From: an uncultured Bacilli bacterium
GTDB taxonomy: Bacteria; Bacillota_I; Bacilli_A; RF39; UBA660
NCBI GenBank assembly: GCA_934154785.1
Contig: CAKPGL010000001.1
Location: forward strand, 372,001 to 436,000
Length of the DNA stretch: 64,000 nt
Direction: 5' to 3'
Both the position numbers and the translations under genes were made by a program. Below are positions 59,104 to 64,000 of the stretch, piece after piece. Every line of letters starts with the position of its first letter. The stretch's first letter is position 1. The notes under the pieces were generated by a model, which had not been told where the DNA came from, ran no database searches, and saw nothing but the letters and a program-made list of their open reading frames with translations.

Positions 59104-60840
59104 ATGGAAGAACAAAAGAAAGTAATAGCTGGGCTTTATCCTAGAGTATCAACTGAGGATCAAAGTAGATTCGGTCATAGTTTAGATGAACAAGAAGATC
59201 GACTAAAAAAACTATGTGAATTTAAAGATTATGAAATATATAAAGTGTATCGTGAAGAAGGGGTATCAGCAAAAGATACAAATAGACCTAAATTTAAAGA
59301 AATGATACAAGATATGAAAGATGGAAAAATAAATAAAATTGTTGTCTATAAACTTGATAGATTAACTCGCTCTATTCAAGATTTAGAAAACATTTGTAAG
59401 ATGTTAGAAGAATATAATTGTGATTTAGAAAGTGTGGCAGAAGAAATCAATACTGGAAATGCGAATGGTAAATTTTTTATCAGAATGCTTACTATACTTG
59501 CTCAATTAGAAATCGAAAGAACAAGTGAAAGAACAAAATTTGGTCTTATTGGTGCTGCAAAAAAGGGTCATATATCTGGACAACCTGCACTTGGATATAC
59601 TAAAAAAGATAAAAGCAAAAAATTAGTAATTGATGAGTTAGAAAGTGATGTTGTAAAAAGAATTTTTAGTATGTATTTAGAAGGTTCATCTGTATGTCAT
59701 ATATGTGATATATTTAATGAAGAAAATGTTTTAAATAAGCACTGGGCAACTACTACAGTAGATAAAATTTTATCTAATAAGATTTATATTGGAAGTATTG
59801 AACATGGAAAAAGAGATAAAAGGAATACTCAAATATTTGAAGATGTGGTTCCTGCCATTATAGATAAAACTACATTTGAATGTGTTCAAAAAAGAAAAGA
59901 GAAAAATCTAAAAAATTATAAAAGAAAAAGAACCTATATATTTATGCAAAAGATACTTTGCCCTAAATGTCATAAAATTATGGGTGGTGAATCAAGTACA
60001 AGTGGAACTGGAGCTAAACATATTTATTATAAGTGTAATTGTTGTAAGAGAAGAATTAGTGAGAAGAAAATTGAGAGTGAACTTATGAAATTTTTAAATG
60101 ATATGTTAGATTTTTTCTTGATCATTGATAACTCATTTAAACCATCAATGTGTAGAGATATTGATGAAGAAATAACTAAATATGAAAAATTAAAAAAAGA
60201 TTTAAATGATAAAATAACTAGAATTAAACAAGAATTTATGGATGGAGAAATAGCTGCTAAAAGTTTTGAAAAGGAACTTCACTATTTAGAAAAAGAAACA
60301 AAAAGTATTGAAATTAAAATTACGGAATTAAAAGATTTAAAACAAAATAATGAGCATAAACAAGATGTAAAATTGTTTTTCAATATGAAAGAAATTGAAA
60401 AATTAAAACTAAAATCAAAATATGTAAAAGAGCATAATTTTTGGAGTAAACTTAGTCAAGAACAAAAACAATATATTATTAATAAATATATTGATGAGAT
60501 AGAAATTAGTAGCGATAATCATCATAATATTTCTATTTTAAATATTATCTTTAATAAAAATGAAATTGAAAATATTGGACTTATGTTTAGAAATGATTGT
60601 TTTGATATGGTTGTTAATATAGAAGATAAAGATGTTATTTTATCTAATGTAAAAAGTAATGAAGAAATAAAAAAATATATTAAGACATTAAGAAAATTTT
60701 ATAATGTAGTTGAAACAAAAATTACTAGTGAATTATTTGATATTAATGATTATTGTGAAGATATCATTCAAATAATTCCACAAGAAAAACAGAATAAATT
60801 TGAAAAAAATAAATTTACAATATTACAAATTGAGGTATAG
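59104..60840 (+). CDS. Large serine recombinase
   Basis: The 578-residue protein has an N-terminal resolvase catalytic domain ('GLYPRVSTEDQSRFGHSLDE', nucleophile S16; 'YKLDRLTRSIQDLE'; 'IERTSERTKFGL'), a recombinase domain (about 165-280), a zinc-ribbon with 'LCPKCHKIMGG' and 'YYKCNCCKRR' (about 290-330), and a coiled-coil (about 355-420) with a C-terminal tail. This is the architecture of TndX/TnpX-type and phage integrases. AAAGGA precedes the ATG at 59104. It sits behind a terminator, so it may be silent in the integrated state. No transfer genes are nearby. Confidence 0.93.
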   Translation: MEEQKKVIAGLYPRVSTEDQSRFGHSLDEQEDRLKKLCEFKDYEIYKVYREEGVSAKDTNRPKFKEMIQDMKDGKINKIVVYKLDRLTRSIQDLENICKMLEEYNCDLESVAEEINTGNANGKFFIRMLTILAQLEIERTSERTKFGLIGAAKKGHISGQPALGYTKKDKSKKLVIDELESDVVKRIFSMYLEGSSVCHICDIFNEENVLNKHWATTTVDKILSNKIYIGSIEHGKRDKRNTQIFEDVVPAIIDKTTFECVQKRKEKNLKNYKRKRTYIFMQKILCPKCHKIMGGESSTSGTGAKHIYYKCNCCKRRISEKKIESELMKFLNDMLDFFLIIDNSFKPSMCRDIDEEITKYEKLKKDLNDKITRIKQEFMDGEIAAKSFEKELHYLEKETKSIEIKITELKDLKQNNEHKQDVKLFFNMKEIEKLKLKSKYVKEHNFWSKLSQEQKQYIINKYIDEIEISSDNHHNISILNIIFNKNEIENIGLMFRNDCFDMVVNIEDKDVILSNVKSNEEIKKYIKTLRKFYNVVETKITSELFDINDYCEDIIQIIPQEKQNKFEKNKFTILQIEV

Positions 60841-60880
60841 AAATATATCTCATTTTTTATTTAAGGGGGATTGATAAATT

Positions 60881-61024
60881 ATGAATTAATTTTTTAATTT
60901 TTTAATACCACAATTATTAGAATATTTTGATAGTGATAAAGAAAAATTATTAGAATTTATTCCAAAAATTGTGAAAGAAAATTATAAAAATGAATTAGAA
61001 GACATTAAAGTTAAAAAAGATTAA
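60881..61024 (+). pseudogene. Small ORF broken by an early stop
   Basis: After AAGGGGGA an ATG (60881) is followed by AAT and then TAA; the frame then stays open for 44 codons to 61022 ('FFNFLIPQLLEYFDSDKEKL' ... 'KELEDIKVKKD'-like). A single GAA-to-TAA change at codon 3 would explain it. The tail is acidic/basic helical. No family identified. It lies directly after the recombinase. Confidence 0.45.
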
Positions 61025-61030
61025 AAATTG

Positions 61031-61215
61031 GGTAGAGGTTCAAAAAAGGTTCTTATAGATTTCCTTATGTAATAAGGAAAAATTAAGATTTTTATAAGAA
61101 TTTGAACCCTAAAAAGGGTAAAAAGGGTTCTTTTCGCAAGTGTGAAAAGTATTGGTGGTGCAACTACGATACTAGAAAATCCTTTATTTATAAGGTTTTC
61201 AAAGTTTCGTGGTGC
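61031..61215 (+). other. Hairpin-rich noncoding region
   Basis: The 502-base gap 60841-61342 contains, after the broken ORF, three nested elements: GGTTCAAA ... TTTGAACC (about 61038-61108) enclosing TTCCTTAT/ATAAGGAA; CTTTTCGCA/TGTGAAAAG (about 61131-61150); and ACTACGA/TCGTGGT with an inner GAAAATCCTT/AAGGTTTTC stem (about 61161-61215). The words GGTGGTGCA and CGTGGTGCA are repeated on its two flanks. It could be a structured RNA or recombinase att/IR DNA. Confidence 0.4.
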
Positions 61216-61342
61216 ATTCCCATATCCTGTTGTAATTTAAATTTTAACTATTTTCGGCTTAATAGTTAAAAAATTATTAAAATGTTGTAGATCATAGAAA
61301 AAATACCCAAAATATTATATAATATTATTGAGGTGAAATAAT

Positions 61343-61750
61343 ATGGCAAGCTCTTTTTTATCAATAGGATATGTAGCTATGGTACTTATAAAAGAAAAAT
61401 CACAAATTTTTGGTGAAAGTTTTATTACAATGTCTGAACTTAATCAGTTTCGTTATTTTATGCAAAAAGAATTTAATAACAAAGATTTAGGTATTGTAAT
61501 TACTTATAATGATCTAAGTAGAGAGGATTTTAATATATTTGGTGGAGTTGTTATACCATCTGAAAGATGTTGTTATGATGTTGATTACATTCGTAATGAT
61601 ATATTAAATATTTTAACTGATGAAAATTTGATTTTGCAGTTTTTTACAGAACTAGAAAATAGAAAACTAAAAAATTTGGAAAATCTACAAGCAAATACTT
61701 ATAAATCATGTGCAAAAGATAAAAGATTGTCTCTTGAATTAAAAAAATAG
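61343..61750 (+). CDS. Unknown protein, 135 aa
   Basis: No recognised domain. It is soluble with a short hydrophobic N-tip ('ASSFLSIGYVAMVLI'), 'YNDLSREDFNIFGGVVIPSE' in the middle and a Lys-rich end. GAGGTG precedes the ATG with a TATAAT around 61317. It lies in the accessory segment between the recombinase and the insertion sequence. Confidence 0.55.
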   Translation: MASSFLSIGYVAMVLIKEKSQIFGESFITMSELNQFRYFMQKEFNNKDLGIVITYNDLSREDFNIFGGVVIPSERCCYDVDYIRNDILNILTDENLILQFFTELENRKLKNLENLQANTYKSCAKDKRLSLELKK

Positions 61751-61861
61751 ACCGGCAAAAGATTTTCAGTTTAGAAATTTGAATTGATAACATACTAATG
61801 CTTTTTCTTAATTCTATCTTATATTATTATATAATAATATTGAGAATATAAAAATAATTTT

Positions 61862-62059
61862 ATGATAGTTTTAAATACAGAAGACAATTTATTCTTAACA
61901 AAATTTAAATACTCAATATCATATACAAAAACATACAAATCAAAAGAATATGTTGATGATTTATTTTTAGAAACAAAATATATTTATAGTATAAATTTGA
62001 TTTATTTAATTGAATTATTAAAATTTATACGATATAATTTAACTATCAAATATAAATGA
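61862..62059 (+). CDS. Doubtful ORF, 65 aa
   Basis: Open frame of 65 codons with no ribosome site and very biased (Tyr/Lys/Ile) composition as expected by chance in AT-rich DNA. The 473-base gap 61751-62223 otherwise has a terminator (62147) and the left end of the insertion sequence. Confidence 0.2.
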   Translation: MIVLNTEDNLFLTKFKYSISYTKTYKSKEYVDDLFLETKYIYSINLIYLIELLKFIRYNLTIKYK

Positions 62060-62146
62060 ACTTTTTATAATTATGTGTGTTAAACCCCTTTAGCAATCGC
62101 ACCAGATTAATTGATAGTCGAACTTTTCGAGTTTAAGTAATAAATG

Positions 62147-62171
62147 CTAACTAGAAATAGTTAGTTTTTTT
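62147..62171 (+). terminator. Terminator left of the insertion sequence
   Basis: CTAACTA GAAA TAGTTAG followed by seven T (62147-62171). Confidence 0.75.
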
Positions 62172-62182
62172 GTTATTTAAGA

Positions 62183-63350
62183 GGTTGATTGTCAAATAGT
62201 GTGTGTAGACACAAATAAGTGATAATTAATCATATGAAGCTAACGCGAAAGCGTTGGCTTTTTTTCTATTAATTTTAATTAATCCTTTACATATCATAAT
62301 TCTAGTTTTGAATCTTCTAAATGATCTAAAACCAAAAACTATTCTTTTTAATACTTTTATAAAATTATTATTTCCTTCAATATAACCATTGTGATAATTA
62401 TTATTAAATGTATTATATATTTTATCTTTAAACTCAATTAAAGTTTTAATAGATGTTTTCATATAATCAGATACTGAATTATTAACATTGGTTATTGCAT
62501 ATATAAAAACATCATAATTTTTTTCTCTGATGGATTGAAGTAATTCTTGATATTTATAATAAGTTGTTTTTAGTTCAACACTTTGATCTAAAATATAATT
62601 AACTACATCAATTTCAGTCATTAAATTAGGAAAACAAGTATATTTTTTCCACTTTGAACAATCTAATTCATTTCTATCTTTTAAAATTAATTTCCAATAT
62701 CTTTTCATTTTATTATAAGAATTTTTATTACTTTTTATGGCATGAATTCTAGTATTGTTAAGTGATCTAGATATTAGTTGAATTAAATGAAAAGTATCTA
62801 TAATTATTTGAACATTTGGAAACATTTTTTGAATTAGTGAAACATAGGGAGAATACATATCAATAATAATAAATTTTACTGATTTTCTAGCTTTAAAAGA
62901 GTAATAATCAAAATACTTTAATAAACTTAATAGTTTTCTATTCTCAACAATATCAATAGTTTGACCAGTTTGACCATTACACATATGAAAACTCATAGCA
63001 CCATCAGGTATTTTAATATTTGAAGTTATAAAGCATTGTTTTTCAAAATTATTATCAAAAAGAACACCACATTTGTCACAGCAAATAGGCTGATAGGTTA
63101 AAACTCCTTCAAAAACTTTGTGAAATATTCCTTTAATTTTTTCTTTATGATAACAATTTTTATAAAATTTAATATTATTATCTTTCAATTCTAACATTTC
63201 TATAATATAATTTAATTCAGACATATAAGTACCTTTTTTCATGTTTGTTTCGACACTTACATTGTATCAAGATTAAACTTATATGTCTTTTATTATGAAA
63301 AAAGTGCATATAATGTTTTAAACATTAGACACACTAAAAATTATACAACC
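62183..63350 (-). mobile_element. ISL3-type insertion sequence, 1168 bp, internally deleted
   Basis: The transposase is flanked by imperfect inverted repeats: GGTTG...TAGTGTGT (62183-62205) on the left and ACACACTA...CAACC (63329-63350) on the right, with 14 of 22 matches. No obvious 8-bp target duplication flanks it ('ATTTAAGA' versus 'GAAAAAAA'). The ends are my estimate. Confidence 0.65.
62226..63224 (-). CDS. ISL3-family transposase, internally deleted
   Basis: The 332-residue protein has an N-terminal Zn-binding segment ('ICCDKCGV') and C-terminal ISL3 blocks 'IIDMYSPYVSLIQKMFP', 'IDTFHLIQLISRSLN' and 'GYIEGNNNFIKVLKRI'. Known ISL3 transposases are about 400-450 residues; here 'SNIKIPDGAMSFHMCN' joins the Zn region straight to the middle of the RNase H-like domain, leaving out the HTH and the first catalytic Asp region. 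Two acidic residues of the DDE triad (in 'VIDMYSP'-like and 'IEGNNN') remain. It is probably inactive. ATG at 63224 follows AAGGT; an earlier ATG at 63242 is in frame. Confidence 0.85.
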   Translation of the reverse strand: MSELNYIIEMLELKDNNIKFYKNCYHKEKIKGIFHKVFEGVLTYQPICCDKCGVLFDNNFEKQCFITSNIKIPDGAMSFHMCNGQTGQTIDIVENRKLLSLLKYFDYYSFKARKSVKFIIIDMYSPYVSLIQKMFPNVQIIIDTFHLIQLISRSLNNTRIHAIKSNKNSYNKMKRYWKLILKDRNELDCSKWKKYTCFPNLMTEIDVVNYILDQSVELKTTYYKYQELLQSIREKNYDVFIYAITNVNNSVSDYMKTSIKTLIEFKDKIYNTFNNNYHNGYIEGNNNFIKVLKRIVFGFRSFRRFKTRIMICKGLIKINRKKANAFALASYD

Positions 63351-63462
63351 GAAAAAAATGTAAATTACTATGATACTTATACTATATATTATAATTTGGT
63401 TCAATTAATCGACTTTAATATAAAATATGATATAATCATAATATAGAGTAGGTAGGTAAGTT

Positions 63463-64000
63463 ATGACAAAAAAAATAAATATTGGACTTTTTATTGATAC
63501 ATTTTTTCCAATGACTGATGGAGTTATCATGGTAGTAGATAACTACGCTAAAAGATTAAATAAAATTGCTAATGTTATAGTATTTGCACCAGCTATATCT
63601 AAGGACTTTGATGATAGTAAACTTCCTTACCAGGTGGTAAGATGTAAAGCTATTAATTTACCTTTTTTAGACTATTCTTTACCAATACCCAGTTTAGATA
63701 GTAATTTTAAGAAGAAATTAAACAGTTGTAAATTAGATATTGTTCATATTCATTCACCATTTACTTTAGGTAAGATAGGTATAAAGTACGCTAAAAAACA
63801 TAATATTCCTTGTATTGGTACAATGCATTCTCAATATAAATTAGATTTTAAACGTGTTGCAAAATTTAACTTTTTAGCGGGTATTCTTACAAGTAGACTA
63901 ATAAATCTTTATAATAAATGTGATGAATGTTGGGCTGTAAATAAAGCAGTTGGTAGAATATTTTATGAAGATTATCATTATAAGACATTTCCTAGAATTA
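63463..64000 (+). CDS. GT4-family glycosyltransferase, N-terminal part
   Basis: The frame runs past the right edge; about 179 residues are visible. 'NIGLFIDTFFPMTDGVIMVV' and 'DIVHIHSPFTLGKIGIKYAK' with 'GTMHSQY' are the N-terminal Rossmann domain of GT4 glycosyltransferases with an 'H-S-x-F' acceptor site, similar to those making diglucosyl-diacylglycerol or phosphatidylinositol mannosides. A TATAAT (around 63431) and GTAGGTAAG precede the ATG. The donor-binding half is not in the window. Confidence 0.88.
   Translation, partial: MTKKINIGLFIDTFFPMTDGVIMVVDNYAKRLNKIANVIVFAPAISKDFDDSKLPYQVVRCKAINLPFLDYSLPIPSLDSNFKKKLNSCKLDIVHIHSPFTLGKIGIKYAKKHNIPCIGTMHSQYKLDFKRVAKFNFLAGILTSRLINLYNKCDECWAVNKAVGRIFYEDYHYKTFPRI

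Noticed and set aside
61862..62059. 65-codon ORF
   Set aside because: Listed with very low confidence only: no ribosome site, composition as expected by chance.
62175..63358. Target-site duplication of the ISL3-type element
   Set aside because: The 8 bases on either side of the estimated ends do not match.
1..64000. CRISPR arrays, rRNA genes or a replication origin
   Set aside because: I saw no regularly spaced repeats, no rRNA-like segments and no DnaA-box cluster. The 29-bp repeats around the KilA-N gene occur only twice.
1..64000. Mycoplasma-type code (TGA as Trp)
   Set aside because: Genes such as the HerA-like and radical SAM genes end in TGA at the expected length and Trp is TGG throughout.

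Overview
This window comes from a low-GC, Gram-positive-type bacterium that uses the standard genetic code: genes end in TGA as well as TAA/TAG, and Trp is TGG. Base composition is strongly AT-rich. Gene content (YqeH, ClpC-type ATPase, trigger factor, RNA polymerase omega, a T-box in front of pheST, MtaB, the ylbDE-rsmD block) points to Bacilli or a related gut-type Firmicutes lineage (Erysipelotrichia/RF39-like). That placement is inference from gene families, not from a marker-gene tree. Genes are tightly packed, with many short Rho-independent terminators, several of which start inside the end of the preceding gene.

Layout. 1-9.4 kb: end of yqeG, yqeH, a HerA-type ATPase with three membrane/peptidase genes, a Cse60-like small protein, clpC and two unknown genes. 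9.4-15.2 kb: trigger factor, then a structured leader and an operon of three tandem TasA/CalY-like secreted proteins with SipW-type signal peptides, an enlarged ER/SipW-type signal peptidase and a DUF5305-like membrane protein. 15.3-22.6 kb: RNase HII, two low-complexity proteins, a U32 peptidase-family protein, and a two-gene Rnf-like redox module (RnfC plus a RnfD-RnfG fusion). 22.6-24.8 kb: a short hydrophobic peptide gene that looks like a type I toxin, a KilA-N gene bracketed by 29-bp direct repeats, and a TIGR01212 radical SAM protein. 24.9-36 kb: transporters (YfcC-like, ZIP), lipid kinase, CmpB-like protein, divergent XRE regulators, pdp, rpoZ, recX, PrsA-like foldase, two YjcZ-like mini-proteins and a class A beta-lactamase-like hydrolase.

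36-44.3 kb is the most unusual part. It holds an ABC half-transporter with a degenerate ATPase, then a well-formed promoter leading into a short leader ORF that contains a run of nine G, followed by an attenuator-like hairpin. Downstream are a TasA-like protein and a pseudopilin, both fused to the same phage-type C-terminal module; 369 bp of DNA are about 98% identical between the two genes. A YfhO-like membrane protein and another SipW-type protein follow. This suggests a surface-fibre/adhesin system whose secretion depends on the SipW homologue at 12.8 kb and whose expression may be phase variable.

44.3-58.3 kb: T-box and pheST, acyltransferase, alanine/Na+ symporter, GH73-type hydrolase, mtaB, ylbD-ylbE-rsmD, a bacteriocin export cluster (C39-ABC transporter, accessory protein, three small peptides), rpsU, yqeY and two tRNA-Thr genes. 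58.3-63.4 kb is an accessory segment: a 12-bp-repeat relic, a large serine recombinase just behind a terminator, hairpin-rich noncoding DNA, small unknown ORFs and an internally deleted ISL3-type insertion sequence. The window ends inside a GT4 glycosyltransferase gene.
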